Shown: positions 18,527-27,548 of the stretch, piece after piece | Layout of the letters: every line of letters begins with the position of its first letter | How positions within the stretch are numbered: the first letter of the stretch is position 1 | Origin: Nitrospira sp. | GTDB taxonomy: Bacteria; Nitrospirota; Nitrospiria; Nitrospirales; Nitrospiraceae | Length of the DNA stretch: 62,324 nt | Direction of reading: 5' to 3' | Assembly (NCBI GenBank): GCA_009594865.1 | Contig: VOPT01000074.1 | Location: 1-62,324, forward strand | Notes under the pieces: model-generated | Told to the model about the DNA's origin: nothing | Databases searched by the model: none | The model's input: only the letters and a program-made list of their open reading frames with translations | Position numbers and translations under genes: made by a program

Positions 18527-19480
18527 TCAACCGAGATGTGCCCGGACGGTGTAGGATCCCGTGAGGGTCTCCCCAGGAAGCAACCGCTTTAGTCCCCAGT
18601 CGGGATGATTGAAGGCATCAGTGGCGCAGGTCATCGGTTCCATGGCTAAGGCGCGGCGCGGGGCACCAGCGATGGCATCTCCCGTGTAGACCACCACGGC
18701 AGAGAAAGCGCCATCCATCACCACATCAATCGTGCGTCCACTGTCCGGATCACGCAGTGAGGCCGTAGCCATACCCGCCGCATCCCGCTCTAATCCCAGA
18801 TAGCAATGGTTGAAGCGGCGTGGGCCGATTCGTTGAAACTCGCGATAATCCCACTCGGTGCCTGTTGCCGCGATGACCCTGCCGGTCGGCGCCAACTGCT
18901 CATTAAACTCGAGATATCCGGCCGCGGGAATTTTCGCTTCGGCCCCATCGACCGGCTCGATGCCGACCGTGAAGTAGGGATGGAATCCCACGCCGACTGG
19001 GGCCGCCGTCCCGCCCACGTTCCGCACAGCAAACAGACAGGACAATCCTTGAGCGTCCAGGCTGTAGGTGAGACGCACCACGAGGGAAAACGGATAGCCG
19101 CGCGGGGCGTAGTCGGCGGCATCCAAACTGATTTCAAAGGTCACAGCCTCAGTGCCGGCGTGAGGCATCGTCCAGGGAAGGTTTCGCACAAATCCATGGA
19201 TGGCATTCGGGCCTTCTTTATCATTCCGTTCAAGCTGCAGTGCCTGCCCCTCGAAGGAATACCGTCCGTCCGCCACCCGACCCGGAAACGGAATCAGCAC
19301 GTCACCCTGCCCGCCCTTCTTCTGGGCGCCGCCTGAATACCCCCAGACGATGTCGGTGTCGCGGCCATGGTCGTTTACGACAAAGTAACGCCGCAAGGAG
19401 GCGCCCCAGGGCGACAGCACCGCACGCTGGTTTGCAAACGCGATCGCGATTTCCGTGTCAGACGTGGGCGCAGGGGTCAT
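18527..19480 (-). CDS. Aldose 1-epimerase-family protein
   Basis: This 317-residue protein has the galactose-mutarotase fold: an N-terminal strand set with FANQRAVLSPWGASLRRY, the substrate-side IPFPGRVADGRYSFEGQALQL block (residues about 82-102), NAIHGFVRNLPW with the catalytic-type histidine, GVGFHPYF with the second histidine, and the C-terminal ALAMEPMTCATDAFNHP where the catalytic glutamate lies. It interconverts alpha and beta anomers of an aldose or aldose phosphate. It starts 14 bases after the phosphofructokinase stop, so a sugar-metabolism operon is likely. It could also belong to the YeaD-like hexose-6-phosphate mutarotase group. Confidence 0.85.
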   Translation of the reverse strand: MTPAPTSDTEIAIAFANQRAVLSPWGASLRRYFVVNDHGRDTDIVWGYSGGAQKKGGQGDVLIPFPGRVADGRYSFEGQALQLERNDKEGPNAIHGFVRNLPWTMPHAGTEAVTFEISLDAADYAPRGYPFSLVVRLTYSLDAQGLSCLFAVRNVGGTAAPVGVGFHPYFTVGIEPVDGAEAKIPAAGYLEFNEQLAPTGRVIAATGTEWDYREFQRIGPRRFNHCYLGLERDAAGMATASLRDPDSGRTIDVVMDGAFSAVVVYTGDAIAGAPRRALAMEPMTCATDAFNHPDWGLKRLLPGETLTGSYTVRAHLG

Positions 19481-19494
19481 GATCGGGCAATCCT

Positions 19495-20760
19495 TTACAC
19501 ATCCTTTCCGGTGAGGTATTCGAACCGTCTGCGGAAATCATCGGAGGCAAACCCGGCGACAGTCGCCAATCGAACCAAGTCATTCGGTTGGTTCAGATCC
19601 TCGGAGGAAAGGCGGATCATGTACCGGCGCGCAATGGCATAGGACTCCGACTCGATGTCCACCATCCGCACACGCGTGCGGCCGGTGGCGGGGTCGAGAA
19701 TGTCTCCAAACGGAATGGGAATAAACCGTCCGTTTTGAATCGACACCATGGCCGCATTGCCGCCTTCCAGAAGAAATTGCGCGGCGCAATACCCCAGATC
19801 GCGCGTATATTCCATATCGAACGAAATCGGGTCCGCGCAACGCAGTTCATACCCGATGTTTTTATCGACGATGGTAGTCTTGATCCCGAACGTACGCAGT
19901 TCCTTCTCCACCGCTCGCTTGAGCACGAAGCCGAAATTGATCTCCGCCAACCGCACATGTCCGTGCTGGTCGCGTTCCACATCCTCCAGCCCGTTCAGAT
20001 CCTGCTGATCGAGAATTTCGACCAGGCCTTCGGCCAGAACCGCGACCCCATCCGAGCGGCCCGCAGCGAGCCGCTTGATGAACGCCGCCACGAGGATATC
20101 AACCAAGGTCTTCAGTCGAATCGGCTTGTGGCGAAATTCTTCCGGAATGATGGTCAGGGTGGCCCCGGCGGCCTTGCCGATCCCGAGCGCCAGGTGCCCG
20201 GCCTTGCGGCCCATGGTCACGACGAAATACCAGCGCGAGGTGGTCTCCGCATCAACCATCAGACTTTTGACCAGCTCGACCCCGATGTGACGGGCCGTTT
20301 GAAATCCGAAGGTGGGAATGCCGTGCGGCAGATCGAGGTCGTTGTCGATGGTCTTGGGCACATGCACCACTTGAAGCCGGCCGCCGGCCCGCTGCTCCAG
20401 CTTCAACGCGGAAAAGGCCGTGTCGTCTCCGCCGATCGTAATCAGCCTCGTGACACCCAGCTGGTGCAGACTGCTCAGGCAGGCATCGAGATGTTCGGTT
20501 TTCTGCGTGGGATTGGCCCGCGCCGTACCGAGGCAGGAACCGCCGCTGAAGTGGATCCGGCTGATGTTTTCAATCGACAAGCGCCTGACCTTGCCGGTGT
20601 TCCCGTCCATAATCCATTTGAATCCATCCTGAATGCCGATGACGTCGCATCCGCCGAGAATGCTTCGGATCGTCGCCGCCCCGATCACACTGTTGATGCC
20701 GGGTGCCGGCCCTCCACCGACGAGAATGCCTACGATGGGTCGCTGCTCACCTATTGCCAT
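19495..20760 (-). CDS. 6-phosphofructokinase, pyrophosphate-type signature
   Basis: This 421-residue phosphofructokinase has the N-terminal GGGPAPGINSVI, then GGDDT at 110-114 and VPKTIDND at 134-141. In characterised enzymes, a second D in GGDD together with K in PKTIDND (here D113 and K136) marks pyrophosphate dependence. ATP enzymes have GGDGS and PGTIDND. It should convert fructose-6-phosphate and PPi to fructose-1,6-bisphosphate reversibly, which allows use in gluconeogenesis. Further family blocks are VVTMGRKAGHLAL and PEEF. It is followed closely by the aldose epimerase gene. I leave the symbol empty because pfp and pfkA are used inconsistently. Confidence 0.9.
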   Translation of the reverse strand: MAIGEQRPIVGILVGGGPAPGINSVIGAATIRSILGGCDVIGIQDGFKWIMDGNTGKVRRLSIENISRIHFSGGSCLGTARANPTQKTEHLDACLSSLHQLGVTRLITIGGDDTAFSALKLEQRAGGRLQVVHVPKTIDNDLDLPHGIPTFGFQTARHIGVELVKSLMVDAETTSRWYFVVTMGRKAGHLALGIGKAAGATLTIIPEEFRHKPIRLKTLVDILVAAFIKRLAAGRSDGVAVLAEGLVEILDQQDLNGLEDVERDQHGHVRLAEINFGFVLKRAVEKELRTFGIKTTIVDKNIGYELRCADPISFDMEYTRDLGYCAAQFLLEGGNAAMVSIQNGRFIPIPFGDILDPATGRTRVRMVDIESESYAIARRYMIRLSSEDLNQPNDLVRLATVAGFASDDFRRRFEYLTGKDV

Positions 20761-20991
20761 GATTCCCTGCTCCTATCGGACGGACATGATTCGACCCGCT
20801 CCATGAACCCTCGATCGCACCCTGATCAGCTGCTTCCAGCGATGTGCGAGCCATTCCTGCCTGCGACCCTACACGGTGCCGGAAAGTGCGTCAAGAACGA
20901 GCGGACCGGTTCTTCAATATCATTCTCGAATTCTCGAACTTGTGTTAGCCTAAGACCAACAGCCTTCTGCTTCACTCGAAGGAGGTGAGCC

Positions 20992-21372
20992 ATGGTCGAG
21001 ATCCTGGTCGTGGATGACAATCTGCAACTGAGAGACACCTTACGAACGATCTTAAACAAACGCCCGGGATTTTGCGTGACCGGTGAAGCCGCCGACGGTA
21101 TCGCCGCGTCGCAATTGGTTCAAACGCTTCGGCCGACAGTCGTCCTCATGGACGTGGGCATGGCGCGTATGGACGGCGTTGAAGCCACGCGCCGGATACG
21201 GGCCCTCCTGCCGAACACGGTCGTGATTGGAATGTCGTGCCATAACAGCCGGGAAGTCGAGGTGGCCATGCGTGCCGTCGGCGCACATGCCTTTCTTCCC
21301 AAAGAACTGGTCCCCGAAAAAATCTTTGACGTCATCGCCCAACAACTGCCACAGGAACAAGCACCACAGTAA
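20992..21372 (+). CDS. Stand-alone response-regulator receiver
   Basis: This 126-residue protein is a receiver domain only: acidic pair D8/D9, phospho-acceptor D54 (VLMDVGMARMDG), switch residue S82 and K104 (FLPKE). No output domain follows. The sequence is close to NarL-group receivers and notably close to the receiver fused to the big kinase at 21405-24629; both share blocks like VLMDV/VVMDV, GAHA/GAHG and KE. A strong AAGGAGGTGA site precedes the ATG. The gene converges with that kinase gene, so the pair may form a phosphorelay. This is inference from similarity and position. Confidence 0.9.
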   Translation: MVEILVVDDNLQLRDTLRTILNKRPGFCVTGEAADGIAASQLVQTLRPTVVLMDVGMARMDGVEATRRIRALLPNTVVIGMSCHNSREVEVAMRAVGAHAFLPKELVPEKIFDVIAQQLPQEQAPQ

Positions 21373-21404
21373 CGGAGTGGCAGCACCCGATGCGCGCGTT
21401 CATG

Positions 21405-24400
21405 TCATGAAGCATCACAGCTCACATCCGCCCCTTCTCCTTTCGAACCTGACGGCCCGCTGAGAGCCGCCTCGACAATCGCCCGACACAGCTGGCCCCC
21501 GGCGCTTTCTTTGGTGAGATACCCATGGGCTCCCGCTTGTTTCATGCGCGCCACGATATCGGGTGAGTTGTGCATAGAGAGCGCGACGACTTTGATGTCG
21601 GGATGTTCTTCCGTGATCCGTCTGGTCGCCACCACACCATCGCATCGCGGCATATTGACATCCATTACCACGACGGCCGGAGTGAGGGCGCGGGTGATCT
21701 CAATGGCCTCCAGGCCATCGCGGGCTTCACCGACGACCTCCAAGCCTGGATGTCCGTTCACAATGGTCCGAAGCCCCTGGCGCAACATTCGATGATCGTC
21801 CACCAATAACACCCGGATCTTGGGCGAGACAGTGGCCGAGACGTCCGGCCCCTCCGGTGATGCCGGTTCGGACACCACGGCGTGCAGCGTTGTTCCATCG
21901 CCACCCTCGTCCACCGCCTCGACAGCCGCGGAGCCCGGCTGAACAACGGGCAACTGCAGGATAGCCGTCGTGCCCTCGCCGGGAATCGATTGCAAGTCGA
22001 ACGCTCCCCCGAGAGCCTTCATGCGCTCGCGAATACTGAAGAGGCCGAACCTTGGCTCCAGCTGGGTCTCAGCGCCGTCCATTTCACAGCCGACGCCCCG
22101 ATCCGATACGCAAATGCGTAGCACCCCGCCGGCCTGTGTGACGGCAATCTTCGCCTCGGTGGTCCCCGCATGCTTCACGATATTCATCAGGAGTTCGCGG
22201 ACCGATTGAAACAGCAAGACGGATTGCTCCTCGGAAAGGGCGAGCACTTCGCTCTCCAGATCCAAGGTCACGGTGAGCTCACGTTGCATCTGGTCAGCCA
22301 GCCATCTGAGCGCCATGAGCAGTCCGAACTCATTCAGAATCGGCGGGCTGAGTTGTGCCACCAAGGTCCTGGTGTACGCCAAGGCCCGGTCCATTACCTC
22401 TTGCACTTCCGTCATCGCCTGCATGGCCGCCGGCGTCACCTCTTCCAGTTTGGCCTGCCCTAACTTAATCCGGCTCAGGACCAGAAGTTGCGCCAGATAA
22501 TCGTGCAGGTCCGTGGCGAGCTGTTTCCGGATCCGATGTTCGGTCAAATTGAGTTCCGTCGTCAGCGCGCGCAGCTTGTCCTGCGTATCGGCCAATTCTC
22601 TGGTCCGCGCCTCCACACGTTGCTCCAGATCATCGGCGAGTTGCCGCAATTGTGCTTGCGCCTCTTTCCGGCTCTGAATGTCTTGAACGATGGAAATGAA
22701 ATGCTGCGCGGCGCCCTGGGCATCCCGCAGCAGCGAGACGGTCAGATGCCCCCAGATGAGCGAGCCATCCTTCCGGATGTAGCGCTTCTCCAGAGAAAAT
22801 GTTTCGAGTTCTCCGGCCAGTAGCCGGCGGACGACAGCCCAACCCTGTTCGATGTCGTCCGGATGGGTAACCTCGCTAAACGTCTTGCCCTGTAATTCTT
22901 CTCGGGAGTATCCCATCAACGCGCACAAGGCGTCATTGCAGCGCAGCCAGCGCCCATCCAGCCCCACATGGGCAATCCCGACCGCTGCATTGTCGAACGT
23001 GGCCCGATGCTGCGCCTCGCTTTCACGCAGCGCATCCTCAGCAACTTTGCCGACAGTGATATCTTCGGCAAAAATGATGATCCCACCGATGCCTTCGGCC
23101 TTGTCGCGCCAAGGACGGATCTCCCACCGAAGCCACTGTACGGTGCCGTCCGAACGCTCGAAGCGATCCTCCTCGGCGCGAGTCACTTCACCGGATAAGC
23201 TCTGCTGATGCGCCGCTCGCCAACGTTCTGGAACATCAGGAAAAACCTCGTAATAGCTATGCCCTAACAAATCCCCGTCCAGCCCATAGTCCGCCAGCCA
23301 CCGTCGGCTCACCGCCACGTAGCGCATCTGTCGGTCGAACATGGCTATGGCCGCCGGCGCATGTTCGATGAACAGACGTAGTCGTTCTTCACTTTCACGC
23401 AACGCGGCTTCGGCCCGTTTACGCTCGGTAATGTCATGAGCGACTTTGGAGACACCGACGATCCGTCCCTCGTTATTTCGTATGGCCGACACCGTGAGCG
23501 AAATATCGATCAGCGTGCCGTCCTTCCTCCGCCGCACCGTTTCATACTGCTGAATCGCCTCCCCCCGCCTGATCTTCTCCAGGATCGGACCTTCTTCTTC
23601 GAGCCGCTCTTCGGGGATGAGCAGCATGACGGATTTGCCGACCGCTTCCTGCCGGCTATACCCAAACAGCCGTTCCGCGCCCCGATTCCAACTGGTGATG
23701 ACCCCGGTAAGGTCTTTGCTGACGATGGCATCCTCAGAAGATTCGACGATGGCCGCGAGTGTCGCGCGCGCCTGTTCCGCCTGCTTGCGGTCGGTGATAT
23801 CGATGATGGCCGCAATGAATCCTGTCACGGTCCCGCGCTCATCACGCTCCGGCGCATAGGTGACTTGAAGCAGGCGTCCGATGGAAGCCGGGCCAAGGAA
23901 TTGTTGATCAAACTTCACCCGCCGCCCGGAGAGAGCTTCCTTCATGAAGGGAGCCGTCTGCCTGTACGTTTCTGCTCCCAGCACGTCCCGCGGATGCCGG
24001 CCGATGAGATCTTCGGGAGTCCGTCCTAACAGCGCCGCATATTGTTGATTCACGAACCGGTACCGGCCATCTGTTCCACATTGAGCGATAAGAACCGGGG
24101 CATGATCCGTCACAAACTGCATTTGCCGCTGGCTGGCCCGAACCCTCTCCTCTGCCTTAGCCCGCGCCTCAATCTCCTGCCGTAACTGATATTCCTCGGC
24201 CCGCACCAGCGACGTCTCCGCCTGTGCGCGGAGACGCGCCCGCGTCACGGCTTCGGACAATGAGACGATGATGAGGTTGGCCGCAATGAACACCGCCAGG
24301 GCCATCTCCTGCTCACCCGGCGAGGTTTGCACGTCAAGAAACAGGCCGACGGACAAGGCCGACGAAACCAGGGTCGCCCCGATTCCATGGCGCCAGCCAT

Positions 24401-24629
24401 TGGCCACCGCAATGAACATAATGGCGGGATAGTACGTGATAAAGGTGTAGCCCGAACCCCATACCGGTGTGAGCGCCATACGCACACCGGTCGCCAAGGC
24501 GAGCGCGGCCGCTGTCAGCAGTGTGGGGTTTGATTCGGCCAGACGAGACCACCAGGAAAACGACCCCTGCGGGGTCACGTTCGGCGGTATCGGATCTGAC
24601 GGGAGCGGGTCGGAAGCCATAGGCTCCAT
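21405..24629 (-). CDS. Multi-PAS NarX-type hybrid sensor kinase with fused receiver
   Basis: Residue numbers here count from the longest frame, start 24701. The protein has three to four membrane helices (about 60-150, DUF4118/MASE-like), a coiled-coil, four PAS/PAC modules (about 190-305, 310-430, 435-555, 560-680), a second coiled-coil, and a HisKA_3-like dimerisation helix with H733 in DLHDYLAQ. An HATPase domain follows with N840 (RELLMNIVKHA) and DRGVGCEM. A receiver with D1014 and K1064 closes the protein. There is no DNA-binding output. The first 24 codons of the longest frame lie in a MITE-like repeat, so I prefer the ATG at 24629 (or 24620). The signal is unknown; multiple PAS suggest redox or small ligands. 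Confidence 0.88.
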   Translation of the reverse strand: MEPMASDPLPSDPIPPNVTPQGSFSWWSRLAESNPTLLTAAALALATGVRMALTPVWGSGYTFITYYPAIMFIAVANGWRHGIGATLVSSALSVGLFLDVQTSPGEQEMALAVFIAANLIIVSLSEAVTRARLRAQAETSLVRAEEYQLRQEIEARAKAEERVRASQRQMQFVTDHAPVLIAQCGTDGRYRFVNQQYAALLGRTPEDLIGRHPRDVLGAETYRQTAPFMKEALSGRRVKFDQQFLGPASIGRLLQVTYAPERDERGTVTGFIAAIIDITDRKQAEQARATLAAIVESSEDAIVSKDLTGVITSWNRGAERLFGYSRQEAVGKSVMLLIPEERLEEEGPILEKIRRGEAIQQYETVRRRKDGTLIDISLTVSAIRNNEGRIVGVSKVAHDITERKRAEAALRESEERLRLFIEHAPAAIAMFDRQMRYVAVSRRWLADYGLDGDLLGHSYYEVFPDVPERWRAAHQQSLSGEVTRAEEDRFERSDGTVQWLRWEIRPWRDKAEGIGGIIIFAEDITVGKVAEDALRESEAQHRATFDNAAVGIAHVGLDGRWLRCNDALCALMGYSREELQGKTFSEVTHPDDIEQGWAVVRRLLAGELETFSLEKRYIRKDGSLIWGHLTVSLLRDAQGAAQHFISIVQDIQSRKEAQAQLRQLADDLEQRVEARTRELADTQDKLRALTTELNLTEHRIRKQLATDLHDYLAQLLVLSRIKLGQAKLEEVTPAAMQAMTEVQEVMDRALAYTRTLVAQLSPPILNEFGLLMALRWLADQMQRELTVTLDLESEVLALSEEQSVLLFQSVRELLMNIVKHAGTTEAKIAVTQAGGVLRICVSDRGVGCEMDGAETQLEPRFGLFSIRERMKALGGAFDLQSIPGEGTTAILQLPVVQPGSAAVEAVDEGGDGTTLHAVVSEPASPEGPDVSATVSPKIRVLLVDDHRMLRQGLRTIVNGHPGLEVVGEARDGLEAIEITRALTPAVVVMDVNMPRCDGVVATRRITEEHPDIKVVALSMHNSPDIVARMKQAGAHGYLTKESAGGQLCRAIVEAALSGPSGSKGEGADVSCDAS

Positions 24630-24652
24630 CGGCGAGCGATGAATTCGCTCTA

Positions 24653-24852
24653 GCAGGCTGCGGAAAAACTCGATTATTGCGTCATACGTCGCATTTCGCA
24701 CACGGGCCGTCTCGCGTCAGAACAGCCCACAGGATGCGCAAAAAGGCCGTCCAGCAAGGCCGCAGCGAACGAAGCGGCGAATCGTACTCTGCCGTACGGT
24801 GAGCCGCTGAGTGATGCGAGAACGCCGCTGGCGGACTTTTTCCGCATCCTGC
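24653..24852. repeat. 200-bp MITE-like element with imperfect terminal inverted repeats
   Basis: The ends 24653-24672 and 24833-24852 are inverted copies that match at 17 of 20 bases (core GCAGG-TGCGGAAAAA). A further copy of the arm occurs inside at 24730-24755, and the centre (near 24776-24808) folds on matching GTAC and GCGGC arms. The element encodes no protein. It has the look of a non-autonomous MITE or a large REP-type palindrome, and it fills most of the gap between the PilZ and kinase genes. The rest of this 328-base region shows nothing else. Confidence 0.65.
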
Positions 24853-25029
24853 AAGGTGGATGTAGGACTCTCGATGAGCATGCGCACGAAGCCCAGTATG
24901 TTCTGCTAAGGCCGGTAGTGTACAGGAATGCAGCGCGAGACACCACAGCCAGCTCCATGACAACTCCCCTAATGGGATGCTTGGACGGCTGACCGACGAT
25001 GTATGCACGACCAGGGAGAAGTAGGCAGC

Positions 25030-25410
25030 CTAATGATCCTGACGGGGCGACCCTGACGAGGCACTCTTGCGGTGACGCTGCCCCAGCCATTCGATCAATT
25101 CAATCCGTAACCGGCGATTGAGTCGTTGTTGGGCCTCAACGGGGACACGGACAAACTCGACGCCGAACTGATTGCCCTTCACCCATTTAATGATGCCTAG
25201 TTCGACCGGTAAGGCCGGGAGCTCGTGATTCAGGAACATACTCACTCGCACGTCACTCCCGCAGAGCACCTCTCGATTACAGGTGACCGAACAGCCCTTC
25301 AATGAGAGATTGGTCAGAACGCCTTCGCCAACGAAAGGCGCCCCGCCGAAAATGACGGGATAGTTGAGCGGAAACCGGTAGTAGGTTCGGACATACCGAC
25401 GAGACACCAT
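25030..25410 (-). CDS. PilZ-domain protein (c-di-GMP receptor candidate)
   Basis: This 126-residue protein is a single PilZ domain. The c-di-GMP contacts are present: RxxxR at R8-R12 (RTYYR) and the NxSxxG variant of the (D/N)xSxxG motif at 34-39 (NLSLKG). Strands follow to VKGNQFGVEFVRV, and a helical C-terminus with basic tail closes the protein. It probably binds cyclic di-GMP and transmits the signal by protein contact. It lies upstream, in direction of transcription, of the multi-PAS kinase, with the MITE-like element between them. Confidence 0.86.
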   Translation of the reverse strand: MVSRRYVRTYYRFPLNYPVIFGGAPFVGEGVLTNLSLKGCSVTCNREVLCGSDVRVSMFLNHELPALPVELGIIKWVKGNQFGVEFVRVPVEAQQRLNRRLRIELIEWLGQRHRKSASSGSPRQDH

Positions 25411-25552
25411 GCCAACCTCCTTGTGAGCGAACCCTACCGAACCGGCAGGTTGAGCGGTATCCTACCTTGGGTGGGGAAGCAATCGCGGCGGCCTTGTTTT
25501 GTGATGGCTATCTGAGTAGGCTTCGGTCCTGACTCATACAAGAAAGGTCTGT

Positions 25553-26068
25553 ATGCAGCGAACTATACTCATGGTGCTGTGTTTAGCCGCGGCCTTCACG
25601 CTTCAGGGTTGTGTCGGGCTGGGAGCCTGGACGCTCGGGAGCCGCACCACATCCAGCGACCACCCCAAAATCGACCAGCCGAGGGGCGCGGTTGACATCC
25701 GCACAGCGGACACCGCAACGGATCTCAAGACAGCCAAGGAACTGAGAACAGAATGGGGTGAACCGGATCGTATCGACTCACGCGAGGACGGACGAGAAGA
25801 ATGGATCTATAAAACGGCTGGCTTACGATGGTCCGGGATGGTGTTGTACATCGTCATCGTCCCCCTGCCCGCGATGATCCCGGTCGGCTCGCAATACATG
25901 TCGTTTCTCATTCATGACGGACAGGTCGAACGCGCCACGCGCGGGGACTGGGCCTTTAAAGCCGGAGCCTACTGCGGATTCTTCGGGATGGTATACGGAG
26001 GGCTTGGATGCGGAACGGGAACGTTTGAAGAGAAGGAGAGCTTAACGCATGCCCAGGGCGTTTCGTAA
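25553..26068 (+). CDS. Small lipoprotein of unknown function
   Basis: This 171-residue protein has a lipoprotein signal: hydrophobic 5-18 and lipobox LQGC with C20. The mature part has a soluble region with a KELRTEWGEPDRID block, similar to small outer-membrane-assembly-type lipoproteins with a GxP turn. A hydrophobic segment GMVLYIVIVPLPAMIPVG (about 95-112) follows, and then a Gly-rich stretch. The WGEPDRI-type motif resembles SmpA/BamE-like or osmotically induced lipoproteins, but the match is weak. It converges with the membrane protein at 26206. Confidence 0.7.
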   Translation: MQRTILMVLCLAAAFTLQGCVGLGAWTLGSRTTSSDHPKIDQPRGAVDIRTADTATDLKTAKELRTEWGEPDRIDSREDGREEWIYKTAGLRWSGMVLYIVIVPLPAMIPVGSQYMSFLIHDGQVERATRGDWAFKAGAYCGFFGMVYGGLGCGTGTFEEKESLTHAQGVS

Positions 26069-26205
26069 GGTCTTCATCGGCTCTTTCCATCCGGCTCGTC
26101 AAGCCGACAACGGCGAACGTGAAGATCCCATGTGAAAAAAGCACCCTCCCTACTTCAGCAATTTTCGCCCCTCCTCAATGGCCTTCAGCCATGGTTCTGG
26201 AATAT

Positions 26206-27384
26206 CTATGAGATAGGGCGGAGCGGCGCCATCGGGCCAAGCGCTGACCCGACCAATTCCGAGAACGAACGGAGATCGAACGGCACGACTCGCATCTTAT
26301 GAATATGGTCGTAGACTTGATTCAAGGCGTTCAGCCCGGCCAAATCGCTTCCGCTCATGAGTTCATAGTTTCCGCTCGAGCAGGCTTTCAGCCATTTCTC
26401 CTCGAACGCCAGGGCCCGTTCCATGGACCGCTCCTGAAAGACCTCCAGCGCATGCGCTTTCGCGTGGTGCAGTTGCCTGGTGAACATGAACAGCGGCAAC
26501 GTAAAGAGCAGCGGCGCGCCGATGACGAAACTTGCCGCATACCCCCACACCGAAAGAACCGAGATCGTTGCGCCTTCGAACGTCAACTTGTAGAAAATGG
26601 TTGGTGCCACGTAGCTGATGCCGTACGCCAGAATAACCAGACCGAATTTGCTTTGAGCGTCGCTGAGAAACCCAAGACCGCCCGTCCTATCCGGATGCGA
26701 CGGCACCAGGTTCAATCGAAGGCAGGAAATCTGACGCAAATACCAGGTCCAGAGGCCGACCTTCACCGCCCAGCGCAGCCACCAGTAGGTCGTTAACGGT
26801 CCGACAAACACCAACTCCCAGGCACCGGGCCACGTCAAAAGTTGGCGAGCACCGCTCGGCTCCATGGCATGCCAGGTGAGCCGATTGTTGTACATCTCGG
26901 GAATCATCCAGGCCGCGGTCAGCGCGTATGCGACGACGACGCACGCCAGATCCGGCCAACTCTGGCGCCGCAACGTCTTCAGTTGCCAATTAATTCGCAT
27001 CAGCCGAACGGCATCACCCGGCTGGACGACACCGGTCGTCAAGAAGCATCTGGCAGCCTCCCGCGTCTGCCAATCAATCGCCCGTTCTGCAATGAGGAAC
27101 AACGGCAAGCCGACAAGCAGCTGCCCATAGGCGGCAAAGTCCAAAAAGAAATTTTGACCGGGAGGTTTCGTCCAGCCGACCTCCGACAAGACGGCGAGGA
27201 CTGCGAGCAGACCCCAGGTGAGGGAGATCAGATACAGACTTCGCTTGACGAGATCCTTCGCCCGGTAGCTGCCCATTCCGAGGCGCTGAAAGATCCGGGA
27301 GACGAGATCGCCTTCAAACAGAGAACAAGGAACGGTGTCGGGGTATTCAAAGTGGACCGATTGGAGATGGGCCATAGACCACAC
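26206..27384 (-). CDS. Multi-pass membrane protein of unknown function
   Basis: This 392-residue protein (start M1, or M5 at 27372) has roughly six to seven membrane spans: about 48-68, 83-100, 148-166, 190-215, 255-275 and 280-305. A cytosolic or periplasmic C-terminal region of about 90 residues follows, containing ALEVFQERSMERALAFEEKW. The loop CLRLNLVPSHPDRTGGLGFL (about 222-241) is its most conserved-looking part. Nothing indicates a transporter family. It is the last gene of the minus-strand accessory stretch, and the 164 bases before it separate it from the Sel1 gene. Confidence 0.68.
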   Translation of the reverse strand: MWSMAHLQSVHFEYPDTVPCSLFEGDLVSRIFQRLGMGSYRAKDLVKRSLYLISLTWGLLAVLAVLSEVGWTKPPGQNFFLDFAAYGQLLVGLPLFLIAERAIDWQTREAARCFLTTGVVQPGDAVRLMRINWQLKTLRRQSWPDLACVVVAYALTAAWMIPEMYNNRLTWHAMEPSGARQLLTWPGAWELVFVGPLTTYWWLRWAVKVGLWTWYLRQISCLRLNLVPSHPDRTGGLGFLSDAQSKFGLVILAYGISYVAPTIFYKLTFEGATISVLSVWGYAASFVIGAPLLFTLPLFMFTRQLHHAKAHALEVFQERSMERALAFEEKWLKACSSGNYELMSGSDLAGLNALNQVYDHIHKMRVVPFDLRSFSELVGSALGPMAPLRPIS

Positions 27385-27548
27385 CGCCCACGGAACAACA
27401 GCCAGTGAACGAGGCCGACTATATCACCCCCACCGGAGGCTTGCACCTGGCTGATGCAGGGATCACAGATCCCCCTCCGCGAGTGGGTCCTCGGGAGCCC
27501 CGTCAGCGGCGGGTAGCCATGAATGACGCCTCGTTTCGCAGGGGACGT

